Shown here one piece after another: positions 32,897 through 45,440 of a stretch of 64,000 nt of DNA. The notes under the pieces were generated by a model, which did no database searches, was not told where the DNA came from, and saw only the letters and a list, made by a program, of their open reading frames with translations. The stretch's first letter is position 1. Each line of letters starts with the position of its first letter. Both the position numbers and the translations under genes were made by a program. Origin of the DNA: Macrothele yani (Eukaryota; Arthropoda; Arachnida; Araneae; Macrothelidae); contig CM077027.1 of the NCBI GenBank assembly GCA_039090855.1, positions 103,582,424 through 103,646,423 of the forward strand, read 5' to 3'.

Positions 32897-35800
32897 CAGC
32901 CTCTCCTTGACAAATGTCAACCCCGCCTTCTCGTGGTGCATCCTGTTCCCACTAAAGGGGCTCTGACGACCGCCAACAGCGGTATGACTATACCGTCGGG
33001 ATTAGAGGAAATGCTATCCCACACTCACCAACCCGCTTGGCCAGCGTGGTGAGTTATGGCCAAACCCCTCCAAAATGACTCCACAACTTAAATCTTGGCC
33101 CTCGGTCTCCGGCAGCTGGAATGTACCTGGCCAAGGCAGCGGCCAGTGCGACATGAAGGCAGAGGGTGCTAAGAATCCCCGGAGCACTGCACTATCTGAT
33201 ACTGACCTTGGCTACGTATAATGGACGCTCCCTATCTTCTGATTCAAGGCTTCTTGAATTGGAAGAGGAATTACAAAGGATCAAGGGGGACATCGTCGAG
33301 CTAAGTGCGGTAAGGAGAAAAGGAGAAGATCTCATTGAACTGAAAAGTGGACATCTCTTCTACTATCGTGGGACAGATACTGACAGAACTAGTGGTGTTG
33401 GATTTATAATAAACAAGAAACTGAAGGATAAAGTTGTAGAAGTTGAAAATTCCTCTGACAGGGCTGCACGACTCGTTATCCAACTCTCGAGAAGATACCA
33501 GGCTCAGATTATTCAAACTTATGCACTCACCACAAGTCACCCTGAAGAAGAAATTGAAGAATTTTATGAGGAAATTCGTGATCTGAATAATAAAGGTAAG
33601 CAGCACTTGAAGATAATTATGGGAGATTTCAATGCAAAAATAGGGCAACGGCAACAGAATGAAATTTCAGTAGGTAAATTCGGTCATGGCAACAGAAACC
33701 AGCGTGGAAATACTCTTGTTGAGTTTGCAGAGGCAGAAAAGTTTTTCATCTTGAACTCCTTTTTCAAGAAAAAGCCGCACAGGAAATAAACATGGAGACA
33801 TCCAAATGGGACGACAAGTGAAATTGATTTTATTATGTGTAACAGAAAATTCGTCATAGAAGACTGCAGTGTGCTAAACAAGTTCAACACAGGTAGTGAC
33901 CATAGATTGGTGAGATGTAAGATGCACCTCAACACTACACTCGAACGTGGCAAGCTCATAAGACAAACAAAATGTATTGACATAACCAACCTTAAAAAAC
34001 ACCATAATACCTTCAAGTTGGAACTGAAGAACATATTCTCTGCTTTAGAAGGCTTAACATCGGAAGAAGTGGATATTTCTGAGGTTAACAGAAAAGTAAC
34101 CAAAGCTCTTATGGAAACAGCAACAAAATTAGCTGGGTCTAAGAACAAGTTGCATGTGAACAAATGATCAGGAAAAACCAAAATGTTGATTCAAAGAAGA
34201 AGAGAGATGAGGACAACTAAAGAGGATGTGACTTTCAAAGTGGAATATATAGAGCTATGCAAGACAGTACGAAAAAGTATCACTGAAGACGTAAGGAAAT
34301 TCAACTGTGAACTAGTGAGGAAAGCAATTGAAAACAACCAAAGCCTAAAGATAGCAAAGGGACATCTCAGTAAGGAAAGAAAACAGATTATGGCACTGAG
34401 AAAAGAAGATGGTTCTGTAACAAGAAATAGAGGCGAAATTTTGACAAGAGTGAAGGATTTCTACTCCAAGTTATATGAAAGGGATGATGCATGTACTCCA
34501 GATATAATGGAAGGTACCAGTACCAGAGTTCTTCCAGTCCTCCCAGCTGAAGTTGCACATGCAATCAAGAACATGAAGCGGGGAAAAGCTCCAGGAGAAG
34601 ATGGAATTACTGTAGACATCATACAAGAAGCAAGTGGAGAAATCGAAACAGTACTCGCCCAAATTTTCACTCGATGCCTTAATGAAGGGAAGTTTCCTGA
34701 GGATTGGAACAACGCTATAATGATCGTGCTACATAAAAAAGGTGACATTGAGGATCTCAGGAACTACAGACCTATCAGCCTCCTATCAGTGGTTTATAAA
34801 ATCTTCACTAAAGTTCTTTCACACCGCTTGAAGGTAACACTGGACATGGCTCAACCGAGAGAACAAGCTGGATTCAGGAGTGGCTACAGCACAATAGATC
34901 ATATCCACGTACTGAGAGAACTAATTGAAAGAGCGAGGGAATATGAACTTCCATTGTGCATGGCTTATATCGATTATGAAAAAGCCTTTGATTCGGTGAA
35001 ACCATCAGCAGTTACAATGGCTCTGAAATCCTGAGGTATTGAAGATGCATACATTAATATTATTAACATCTATGAAAATGCAAGTGCAAAGATTCTGCTA
35101 TTTGAAAATACAACACACATAAAAATTGGAAAGAGGGTGAGACAAGGTGACACCATATCTCCGAAGCTCTTTAATGCCACATTGGAAAATGTCTTTCAAT
35201 CACAACTGGGAAAACAAAGGGATAAAGATTAATGGAGATTATCTAACCCACCTTCGTTTTGCTGATGACATAGTCATTTTTGCAACTACCCCATCAGAGC
35301 TGCAGAGTATGATCCAGGAACTTGCTGACAAGAGTAAAGAAGTGGGATTAAAAATGAACTTTCAGAAGACAAAAGTGATGTTCAATGCTTTTACACGAAA
35401 TGAAGATTTATCGATTGATGGTGAAAAGCTGGAGATAACAGACACGTACGTTTATCTTGGACAGCAGATATCAAGTGAGGGTCACATTGATGAAGAAATT
35501 TATCGGCGTACGAAACTTGCCTGGAGAGCTTTTGAAAGAAACAGCATAATTTTCAAGAGCAATATGCCATTATGTCTTAAAAGAAAAGTGTTTGATCAAT
35601 GCATCCTTCCAGTGCTTACCTATGGTGCAGAGACGTGGACCTTAACTAAAAGAGACATACAAAGGCTGCAGACAACTCAAAGCAGCATGGAGAGGTGCAT
35701 GCTTGGTGTAACCAGGAGAGATAAGAAGAGGAACTCGTGGATCCGAAAAATGACAAGAGTGGAAGACATCATGATCAGAGTTAAATCCCTGAAATGGCAA

Positions 35801-36031
35801 TGGGCTGGGCATACTGCCAGAAGGACAGACCATCGATGGACAGCCGAAATTTTAGATTGGATTCCAAGGGACAGGAAAAGACCCAGAAGAAGACCACATG
35901 GGAGATGGGCGGATGAAATCCGAAATTATGCGGGAGAGACATGGAGGAGACTGGCACAAGACAGACCGTTATGGAGGAAACTTGGGGAGACCTTCGTCCA
36001 GCAGTGGATTGATAATGGTTGGCAATGATGA
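32897..36031 (+). mobile_element. RTE-type LINE, full length but decayed (copy B)
   Basis: Begins at the same base as copy A and ends in ATGATGATGATG followed directly by (TA)n. The sequence is about 95% like copy A by eye, with several inactivating changes. Confidence 0.9.
33075..36028 (+). pseudogene. RTE endonuclease-reverse transcriptase, decayed
   Basis: All domains of copy A are present: LATYNGRS, MGDFNAKIG, GSDHRLV, YIDYEKAFDSV and FADDIVIF. Lesions include a frameshift near 33180, TAA in place of the first W of KWTWRH (33787), TGA near 34165, TGA in place of C in KSCGIE (35032), and a 2-base loss near 35204. It keeps the region that copy A has lost near 14573, which shows that loss is specific to copy A. 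Confidence 0.92.
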
Positions 36032-36034
36032 TGA

Positions 36035-36036
<2 letters not shown>

Positions 36037-36075
<39 letters not shown>
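36037..36075. repeat. (TA)n microsatellite between RTE and Naiad
   Basis: About 38 bp of TA repeats. It joins the RTE tail to the start of the Naiad insertion. Naiad elements are reported to favour microsatellites. Confidence 0.9.
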
Positions 36076-36079
<4 letters not shown>

Positions 36080-39000
36080 ATAAATAAAACAAAAATATAA
36101 CTTTATAAATAAATTATTTAACGCAAGAAAAATAGACCAAAAAGGCTAATACCATGAGAAGCGCCAAAGCAGCTAAACCTCATGTAGTAGCATATATAGA
36201 ATGAAAATATTACAGAACAAAAATACAAAATTTCAAAACAAGTAAAAAACTGGAACAGGTTGCCGTCATCAGGAGAACATCAACCTGTGGGAGTGGCCTT
36301 TCTAGTACCAACAAAGCGACACGGCAAGCCAAAATTGTCGGTTGGTCATGCTCCCTAGGCCACAAAACCAAATTCTAATAAGCACAAAAAATTACAAAAA
36401 TCAAGTTTTAAAAAAGAAGAATTAAAAGCTTACCGGCAGAACAAAAACCGCCATGACAAAGAGTCAAACAAGACTGAACAGAGCACCCACAAGAACACAA
36501 ATATATACACTGATAAGAAAGGTGGTCACGGTTAAACAACTACCTGGTAAGCCAAAAATGTGTGAGTAGACAAGATGCAAAACTGTGTATGTAGATAAGA
36601 TCTTCAGCTATTAGGGACCCACCAAATAGCACTTTATGTTACCTATATATTTAAAATTGTTAGGTCCTAGGTTAGTAAAGCATGTCAATGTGTAATTTGA
36701 AACTTTTGGACACAGAATTAAAGTTCAAAATTAAATGGTTAAAATGATGCCTTAAGAAATTTTTAGGAAAATTGTTAAATTGCAATTTAGAAAAAGAGCT
36801 TTCAGATTTTTTGCAAGTAAGAGCTGTGTAGAGCAAATTTTAGCCATTCTATGAAACTGGGAGATGAGTAGATTACGATGTATAACTTTTGAAATATTGG
36901 ATGACCAGTGAGTGTAGTGAATGATATCAAACTCAAAAGAGTTTCTTTTATCAAATAAATTCACCACACCTCGTCCCTCCTCGTCTACCTGAACCTCTAA
37001 ATCGAGGTAACAAACACAAGTAGACGATCTGTTGGTTTTTTTTAGGGTAAGGTCGTCAGGATACAAGTCAGCGGCGCAACGTAAAAAGTCCGGAATGTTA
37101 ATGACAATAATGTCATCAACATATCTTAGAGCAATCCCAGGTAAAGGATGATTGGCAACATATCTATCCTCAAAAAAATGTAGATAGAGATTAGCCAAAC
37201 TGCTAGAAAAGCGACTGCCCATCGGTATACCACGAGTTTGGAGGTAGAGCCCATCGCCCACGGTAACAAAATTGTTATTGATACAGAAATCCAGTAGGAA
37301 ATGCCAATACTGTTCTGTAGTCCGGGCTCGAACTCGTATGTATATTTAGGGCTACCTGCCATAGACCCTTCAATGAAATTGAGGTGAAGAGGTTTTTGAA
37401 AACGTAAGTATCCACAGATGTGACAGTCACCGAGCCAAGTGTCTCCAAGACTCTGTTATTGCTCCCAATAATCCAGGTAGAACCCAACCCGCGAAGAACC
37501 ACGGACAAGTATCTCTGAAGCAACCCACCCGCTTTGCTGTTATAACAGTTGCGTCCACTAGTAATAAAATGGAAGGAAGCAGGTTCCTTATGAAACTTAG
37601 GGATGGCATAAATAAAATGAAAGTTTAAGTTGGACACATTAAGCCTTATCCTTTTATGCAGAGCGATTATTTTCTTAACAATATCTTTATGATTTTGAGA
37701 GACCGGAGTGTAAGTATCTGTGGTATTCATCTCTTGTATCAGGAGATCCTGATAGAATTGTTTACAAAAAAAGGCAAAGTTATTACCAGCCTTATCCACT
37801 GGAGAAACAGTGAATAAGTTTTGAAGTTCACAAATTTGTGAATAAATCAAAGCAAAATTATGCGGCTGCCGGGTACAAACACCAGAGCTCTTGAACTTGT
37901 CCAGCTCATGACGAATGTCACATAATACAGAATCCAGCCATTCGTTAAAGGCTTCGAGGGGCAAACCAAACTCATACGAAAGTTTTAGTGCGCATTGTAA
38001 AAAATTACTGCGTAGAATAGAGACACATTTTTTTAGTTTTGAATCGAGGTGTCAACCTGTATTTCGTGCCCAGAGACATAAGTGTGCGTAATTCTCGAAA
38101 AGGCACTATGTCCAGGTCACCGGTAACGATATGACCGTGGTAAGGGTTGACAAATTTACTGAATTTGTCAAGATGACAGTAACAGGTGTCATCCTCATTG
38201 CCGCTTATAGACTTTAAATCAGCAACGGTTTGCCTGTAGTTAAAAATACGGTGACCAAGCGGTTTATCATAGCGGAAACAAGTCACCAAATTCACCTCAT
38301 TTCCTAGAGGGAAAAGATCCGAACGCTTGTGCAAAATTGACTTTAAGCCAATAGAATCAATGGCCTCATGACAGTAATCAATAACGCAATACTTCCTGAC
38401 AAGGTGTGCTCCTGTGAATTTACTACGAAAAGTGGAAAGTCGGTATGCAAGAAGGTCACCGATCAAAATTCCAATGTGTTCAGAGCTGAAGGCATAATTT
38501 CGAAGCAGTTAGTCAAAAACCCTGATTTTTTTGTTACTTAGCTCAAAGATTTTGGAACGACAACGCTTAACGAAGTAGCCCTCAAGGCAATCAAGCTCAT
38601 GAACCAAATCCCCGAAGCTCACCCGAACCGAAGAGTTCTTTCTGCTACCTCTACTACCCCTTGTTTTTCTTTGAGAAACGGCAAAAGGTTTAAATCTAAA
38701 ATTGCGATAGACACAGGTATCTTGATTCAACTGTTTACCATTGAACAGCTCGTTAAGCCCATACGGAAAGAGAGTTTCAAATTGCAGCATGCACAGGTTT
38801 TCAAGTATTAACCTGTTTTCCAGCACGGACTCAACGAACAAAATTCTAATGGAAACATTGCTGAAATCGTGTGACTGAAAATGTTGAATCTCACGATCAG
38901 ATTTCCTTCTGAAGGTTCTTAGAACCATAGAATGGCTAAAATCTTAGAACCATAGAAGGGCTAAAATTCATAGAATGGTTAAAATTTGCTCTACACAGCT

Positions 39001-39620
39001 CTTACTTGCAAAAAATCTGAAAGCTCTTTTTTCTAAATTGCAATTTAACAATTTTCCTAAAAATTTCTTAAGGCATCATTTTAACCATTTAATTTTGAAC
39101 TTTAATTCTGTGTCCAAAAGTTTCAAATCACACATTGACATGCTTTACTGACCTAGGACCTAACAATTTTAAATATATAGGTAACATAAAGTGCTATTTG
39201 GTGGGTCCCTAATAGCTGAAGATCTTATCTACATACACAGTTTTGCATCTTGTCTACTCACACATTTTTGGCTTACCAGGTAGTTGTTTAACCGTGACCA
39301 CCTTTCTTATGAGTGTATATATTTGTGTTCTTGTGGGTGCTCTGTTCAGTCTTGTTTGACTCTTTGTCATGGCGGTTTTTGTTCTGCCGGTAAGCTTTTA
39401 ATTCTTCTTTTTTAAAACTTGATTTTTGTAATTTTTTGTGCTTATTAGAATTTGGTTTTGTGGCCTAGGGAGCATGACCAACCGACAATTTTGGCTTGCC
39501 TTGTCGCTTTGTTGGTACTAGAAAGGCCACTCCCACAGGTTGATGTTCTCCTGATGACGGCAACCTGTTCCAGTTTTTTACTTGTTTTGAAATTTTGTAT
39601 TTTTGTTCTGTAATATTTTC

Positions 39621-39625
<5 letters not shown>
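36076..39625 (-). mobile_element. Naiad-type Penelope-like retroelement complex with inverted arms
   Basis: Inverted arms 36197-36866 and 38964-39625 (about 665 bp, nearly perfect) flank a minus-strand coding region, and both sides end in (TA)n. The arm is the 3' end of the element, including the last 115 bases of the reverse transcriptase, so the 5' side carries an inverted copy of the 3' end. Naiads (Craig and colleagues 2021) are described as having N-terminal GIY-YIG, a CxC linker, complex inverted insertions and microsatellite targets, all of which fit. Confidence 0.85.
36752..38928 (-). pseudogene. Naiad GIY-YIG / CxC / reverse transcriptase, broken
   Basis: Read on the minus strand from 38928. 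The first part has the C-terminal end of a GIY-YIG endonuclease (FETLFPYGLNE); the catalytic start is missing because the copy is truncated at the inverted-arm junction. Then comes DDTCYCHLDKF, the CxC linker, with HGHIVTGDL. The reverse transcriptase shows VDKAGNNFAFFCKQFY, YAIPKFHKEPASFHF, LQTRGIPMGS and LRYVDDIIVI. Lesions are TAA at 38509, a 1-base gain in an A-run near 38028, and a frameshift near 37300. The RT is related to telomerase reverse transcriptase. Confidence 0.88.

Positions 39626-39671
<46 letters not shown>
39622..39671. repeat. (TA)n microsatellite right of Naiad
   Basis: About 48 bp of TA repeats bordering the Naiad complex, matching the (TA)n at its other end. The element probably inserted into one longer TA tract. 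Confidence 0.9.
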
Positions 39672-39673
<2 letters not shown>

Positions 39674-40329
39674 GTAATTACTATATATCTAGCACAGGGG
39701 CGCATTTAGTGGGAGCCGTGCCCCCTCCCCGGAAAATGTATCATTTTTTTTTATTTAAAATGCGACTTACAATGGAAAAAATGTATCAATAAAAAAAAAA
39801 GTGCTTTAATTTTGTTTCAGATGTTGGATTTCAACGAAAAATTCTATATACATCCCTGATATAGTAATTACTTCTTCAAACATTTCAGGAATAACAAACT
39901 TTTTCCAGTAAAGGAGGGGGGGGTAGGTCCGCAGGCTTGAAATTTTTATCTATTAAAATGCATTCAACGCACTCTTGATTCTGTATCACGATTCCTAGAC
40001 AATTAGGTATGATTAGTCTACTTATATATTTTGAAGAATATCATGCGTCGTAATATACTTTTAATAAAATGAACTATAACTAGTTCCATTTGAACAAATA
40101 TTTAAAAAAATATAATTGGAGAAATATTTGTAGCATAAAAAGAAACGAAACTTCCTTTTCCATCATAGCCTGATTTTATTAAAATTTGGTTCGGTAACCC
40201 AAAATGTCTCCAGGGGAGCGAGTGTTTGTTTCCGGGGTGGGGGGGGGCTTAGCCACCCTAGATGTATGCCTGAAAGAAACACTGGTCAGTGGCATGTTGT
40301 AGTCCGCGGCTCGTCCAATCCATCGGTGA
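39672..40329. other. Unassigned DNA with G- and C-runs
   Basis: No gene is seen. GGGGCGCATTTAGTGGG and GGGGCTTAGCCACCC near 39700 and 40245 suggest a decayed interspersed repeat, possibly distantly like R1. Confidence 0.35.
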
Positions 40330-40502
40330 GGAAGTGTGTCGTGTGACTAAGGGTGCACACATAGAACATCTGTGACTGTCTCTAAAAAAAACTTTAAACA
40401 TTCCCCTACAATTCTGTTACAGGTAACATAAAATATCTTACATTGTTCTTGTTTTATACTGCCTTAAAACTGTATACTTCTTAATGAATCATCCTGTATA
40501 AG
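40330..40502 (+). repeat. Terminal fragment of the mariner-like element seen at 30893
   Basis: This stretch is the reverse complement of about 30893-31060, sharing ACATCTGTGACTGTCTCT, AACATTCCCCTACAATT and the terminal ATGAATCATCCTGTATA. It keeps no coding sequence except the last residues. Confidence 0.75.
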
Positions 40503-42239
40503 TAAGTATACAAATATCAGATAAGACATATTACATGGTAAGCCTGGTGAAATAGCGAAAAAGCTGCCTGCTAAATTACTTAGCGGAAATTTAACAAATA
40601 ACTTTTTACTGTATGGCTGTGAATATTTTGTGGAATCGAGAAATTTTCAGAGGGACTAACGAAAGATCGATGTTTTACTTTGCTGGTCTTTATCAAAAGG
40701 GAATTCGACATACCTGCAACAAAAGCTATTAGTGATTGCTGGGTGATGTACAAGAATTTCCGTTTTGGGAAAGGTAAAAGAAGAGGAAGTTTTCTCAAGA
40801 AACGTTTAGGGTTTTCACCGTTATATAAAAAAAATGTTGACTTCTTTTTTAATTTCTACCGTGAGCTGCATTTCAGAAGCAACGTACCGCACCATAGAAT
40901 GGGTGATTGTGAAGTCAAATCCAAATTCCTGAAAACAGCGAGACAAAAGTAACCTGTATGTTGAGTTCATTTAGTGAACAAACTGATTATTTTGGACGAT
41001 ATGTATTATTTATAAAACACTTTTCATTAAATATTCTAACTTACATATTCTGTGGAGAAATAAATTGCTCTGAAATAAGTAAAGTAATCATGAATTTGAA
41101 ATCAAACAGCTTAAAAACAATTTTTGTTTGCATTTTCCTTTTACACAGAATAAAATCTGAAAACAACTAACTTGTTTTATAAAAGTATAGGTTGATGAAT
41201 TCTAAAAGTTCATCCTTTTTGGACAAAACACATCAATTCTTTCTGCTTTTCCCCTCCTCCATATATCAGCACAACGAGACTTTCTTTTACTTACTAAATT
41301 CTGCAATCTCTACAAATGTTTTAATGTTACAATGTTCTTCGTTTTTTCTTTTTTGTAGTCTCACAGTTTTCAACAATGCTACTAGATCTTTTAATACTAC
41401 TTTGCATATTTTTCTTGTAATTGTCCCAACTATTTACCATATTTTAAACCAGTTTTATTCGCTGTGTATTATTGCCCACCGCGCGCGTGATCAACGAATA
41501 TTTGTCGATAAGGGCATTATTTCTAGATTACGAGATTAAAATTTTGGATTTTTTTTTTTACTTTTACAAACTTGTTTGTTCTAAAAAAAACTATAAGTTC
41601 CTTTACTTTAAATTAAAAGATACAAAATATACGGACTTCTTATTCTCTCCAGAATTTCCGGGTTTAATCGGCAAAAAAATCCGGACCACAATCACCCGTG
41701 CCCTTCTGAGAGCCTAAGACAGATGGGAGTGGTAACACCTGGAAAATCTTGTTTACCTGCCCCTTTTCTTGTTCTTTGTTGTAAAAAATATGCTCTCAAT
41801 CTGTTTATTTTGATTGAGCAAATATGAAGGAATTTTTACAACAAATTTTCTCCCATAAACTCCGCTTTTAGGACAACGGAAGATACCGCAGTTTATTTGA
41901 AATTAAATATTAGCATTTTGTGCTGTCTTTAAGGCTGAAAACCACCAATTTTTCTGCTAAATGAGCCTTTTTTTTTTTTATCTTAGTACAAAATATATTC
42001 TATGACACCCGATTTTTTTTGCCGCAGTATCTACAGAATATATGTGCGCATATTATATTGTGCGTGTAATCTGTTGGAATCATGCCCTACGGGTAATTTA
42101 ACGTAGGCCCAAAACTGAGCAACGGCTTCTATTTCTAAAAGACGCTGGTTCAGTGCTGGGCCTACGTTAGATTGCAAGGCTGTAATACCAGGGACGTATT
42201 TCCGTCTCCACAAACGTAGGTGTCCAGAAAAATTTAATT
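40503..42239. other. Unassigned AT-rich DNA
   Basis: No convincing gene or repeat in about 1.7 kb. Open frames such as 40680-40952 and 41192-41539 have AT-driven composition and no domain I recognise. Confidence 0.45.
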
Positions 42240-43930
42240 TAACTAGACTTGGTGTGTAAACTTTATGAATATGAGCATGATGGAATAAAAACTGTTAAAA
42301 AGGCCTAAACTTAGGCATAGGCATATTAATTTATTTTTAGTGCCAAAGAAAATGTACAATATTACTAACCTGTCTGGGTGTCCAAACCTTATAAATATGA
42401 TCACGGCGGAAGACAACCAAAATCGTACGTTTTCCTGCATGTGATTTGTACATTATGTAACCAAATTTTTAAACTCGACAAATTTGTTCGCAACTAATTG
42501 ACGTGACATCTGAAATAAAAACTGTTAAAAAGGCCTAGGCCAAGGTATTAATATTTATTGCCTAAGTAAAAGCGCAATAGTACTAAATTGATATGGTGTC
42601 TAAACCTTATAGATATGAACACGATGGAATAAAAACTGTTAAAAAGGCCCAGACCTGGGTCAAGGTATTAATATTTAATGCCTAAGTAAAAGCGCAATAA
42701 TACTAACTTGGCTTGGTCTGTAAACCTTATAAATATGAACACATTGGAATAAGAACTGTTAAAAAGGCCTGGGCCAAGGTATTAATATTTATTGCCTAAA
42801 TAATAGCGCAATAATACTAACTTGGCATGGTGCCTAAACCTTATATATATGAACACGATGGAATAAAAACTGTTGAAAAGGCCTAGGCCTAGCTCAAGGT
42901 ATTAATATTTATTGCCTAAGTAAAAGCGCAATAATACTAATTGACTTGGTGTCTAAACCTTATATATATTGACACAATGGAATAAAAAGTGTTAAAAAGG
43001 CCAAGGCATAGGCCAAAGTATTATTATTTATTGCTTAAGTAAAAGCGCAATAATACTAACTTGACTTGGTGTCTAAACTTTATGAATATGAGCACAATGG
43101 AATAAAAACTTTTAAAAAGGCCGAAGCCTAGGCCAAGGTATTAATATTTATTGTCTACGTAAAAGCGCAATAATACTAACTTGGCTTGGTGTCTAAACCT
43201 TATAAATATGAAAAATGGAATAAAAACTGTTAAAAAGCCCTAGGTCTAGGCGTTAATGTTTAATGCCTAAGTAAAAGCGCAATTATACTGACTTGGCTTG
43301 GTGTCTAAACCTTATAAATATGAACACAATGGAATAAAAACTGTTAAAAAGCCCTAGGCCTAGGCGTTAATGTTTAATGCCTAAGTAAAAGCGCAATAAT
43401 ACTAACTTGACATGGTGTCTAAACCTTATGAATATTAAAACTATGGAATAAAAACTGTTAAGAAGTCCTAGGCCGGGGCCAAGGTATTGATATTTAATGC
43501 CTAAGTAAAAGCGCTAGAATAATAACTTGACTTAGTGTCTAACCCTTATGAATATGAAAACTATGGAAGAAAAACTGTTAAAAAGGCCTAGGCCAAGGTA
43601 TTAATATTGAATGCCTAAGCAAAATCGCAATAATACTAACTTGACTTGGTGTGTAAACTTTATGAATATGAGCACGATGCAATAAAAACTGTTAAAAAGG
43701 CCCAATCTTAGGCGTTAGGCATAAACATATTAATTTATTTTTAGTGCCAAAGAAAAAGCGTAATATTATTAACCTGTCTGAGTGTCCAAATCTGATAAAT
43801 ATGATCACGGCGGAAGACGTTTGAAATTGTACGTTTTCCTGCATACGTTTTGTATGTAACCAAAATTTGCAAACGCGACGAATTGACGTAGTCGACGAAT
43901 TGACGTTGGCGACGAATTGACGTGATACCT
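42240..43930 (+). repeat. Minisatellite, about 115 bp units, roughly 12 units with matching end modules
   Basis: Each unit contains CTTGGTGTCTAAACCTTAT, GAATAAAAACTGTTAAAAAGGCC, GGTATTAATATTTATTGCC and AAAAGCGCAATAATACTAA. Unit starts are spaced about 109-123 bp. Both ends carry a larger diverged module (about 42300-42500 and 43715-43930) with TTTAGTGCCAAAGAAAA, ATGATCACGGCGGAAGAC and GTACGTTTTCCTGCAT. Two inverted units lie at 23467-23690. Confidence 0.88.
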
Positions 43931-44037
43931 CTTAATACCATACTACTATTTTCATTTTAAAATACAATACATATTATGTGGCATTTCAATGAATGCTTTG
44001 ACAACAATAAAAAATGCTGCACCATGAATTTTAAAAT

Positions 44038-44249
44038 GCCCGCCTCGGTGGCGCAATGGTCAAAGCGATGGCTTCTGATCATTCGTCCGAAGGGGATCCG
44101 GGTTCGAATCCCGGTGAGGCATATATGTTGTGTTTGTCTTATGGGCCCTCTCCCTTCCATGGAACCTGTGGCCCTAAATTAGGGACGGTCGACTTCTTAT
44201 AGCCCACTGAATTGCTCACGGTGGTCGTTAAACATCCAATTAAAAAAAT
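44038..44249 (+). repeat. SINE-A, diverged full length
   Basis: Head GCCCGCCTCGGTGGCGCAATGG, B box GGTTCGAATCC, a short deletion in the body near GGGCCCTCTCCC, and an end CATCCAATTAAAAAAA. It is an older member of the family. Confidence 0.85.
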
Positions 44250-45082
44250 CAACGTACGTATTTGCTGCTAATTTAATCAGTCAGCAATTTTTGGCTGCAA
44301 AAAATCTAAAAATGTTTTCGATTTTTTTTCCAATTCGTAGCATGTTTTTCAAAGTGTATTTCTTTATTCTTCAATAGTGCCAATCCATTCATGTCCTATT
44401 TTTTAAAAATAACTTTTGTAACTCATCACTTTTCATCGGTTTTTAAAAGAATCGCCTCTTCTGCAACTGCATCAGATGCTTCCCCCATCAAATCATTTTC
44501 TTCTATGCACATTGTTCGTCGCCTCTTCGATTCACAGATCTTTATCGACCATAATGAAATCCTTTAATTTCCTTCACTGTTCAGATACGTAACTAGTTCA
44601 GAAATGACGTTTAAATCTTCTGGATTGACAACGCATGTTTTCAAAAGAAGCTGTTTTGCCTACTTCTGAGAAAAGATCGGCCTTATTGAAACCAGAGACC
44701 AGTAGTTTTTGTACTGGGGATCTGGAAGACAAAAGTGCCCTATTTACGTCCAAATTGAGCTAAAAAATGTTTACGCTGCAATAATTTGCCGGGAGTTTTT
44801 TTTTTTTTTTTTCGAACGTTCAGGTTTTTAACTGCAATGTCCAAGACCACCCTATTCGTTATACGGAAGTTCGGTATTTGGAGGTAAATGTACAGAATAT
44901 AATCGGGACTGGGAAACACAAAACTGTCCGCTATTTGGGAGTGTCTGTTAAGAAAGTTTTACTGTATCGTGCGGATAGCTTTCCAGGGATTCATATATTA
45001 GAATTTAAAAAAGATAAAGAGCTAATGAATTTTTTTTTCAGTTGCATGTTTTTTTTTTTTTTTCCAGCACAAATGAAATTTT
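44250..45082. other. Unassigned DNA
   Basis: No gene or repeat is recognised. Poly(T) runs lie at about 44799-44813 and 45049-45064. Confidence 0.5.
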
Positions 45083-45283
45083 TGTTGAAGGTTTAACGAC
45101 CACTGTGAGCAACTCAATGGGCTATAAGAAGTCGCCCGTCCCTAATTTAGGGCCACTGGGAAGGGAGAGATCCAGTGCCGTAAGACAAACACAACATCCA
45201 TGCCTCACTGAGATTCGAACCCGGACCCATCTCGGGCGAATGATCAGAAGCCATCGCTTAAACCACTGCGCTACCGGAGCAGC
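45083..45283 (-). repeat. SINE-A, diverged
   Basis: Minus-strand copy from GTTGAAGGTTTAACGACC to GCGCTACCGGAGCAGC, with a loss of the CTGGTTCCAGG stretch and several changes. The poly(T) is interrupted. Confidence 0.85.
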
Positions 45284-45284
45284 A

Positions 45285-45440
45285 TATTTAGGGTTTAATC
45301 ACCACTATGAGTAACTTTGAAGGCTATAGGCGGTCGTCTTTCTTTAATAATTTGGGAACATAAGTTCTGGGAATGAGGGAGAGTAGTACTATCGGACAAA
45401 CGCACCACCCGTACCTCAACCAAGGTCGTCTGGAAAGTAC
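45285..45440 (-). repeat. SINE-A body fragment, strongly decayed
   Basis: GGGTTTAATCACCACTATGAG, GGCTATAGGCGGTCGTC and CGGACAAACGCACCACCCGTACCTCA follow the order of a minus-strand SINE-A body. The tRNA-like head is mostly lost. Confidence 0.55.

Noticed and set aside
36240..36290. Hammerhead ribozyme in the Naiad arms (CTGATGA present)
   Set aside because: No GAAA and no stem II follow at the right distance; Naiads are reported to lack canonical hammerheads.
38509..38511. Selenocysteine codon in the Naiad, as reported for some spider and clam Naiads
   Set aside because: The in-frame stop here is TAA, and the other breaks are frameshifts; TGA would be needed.
42240..43930. CRISPR array
   Set aside because: Units are about 115 bp, diverged, without unique spacers, and the sequence is eukaryotic.
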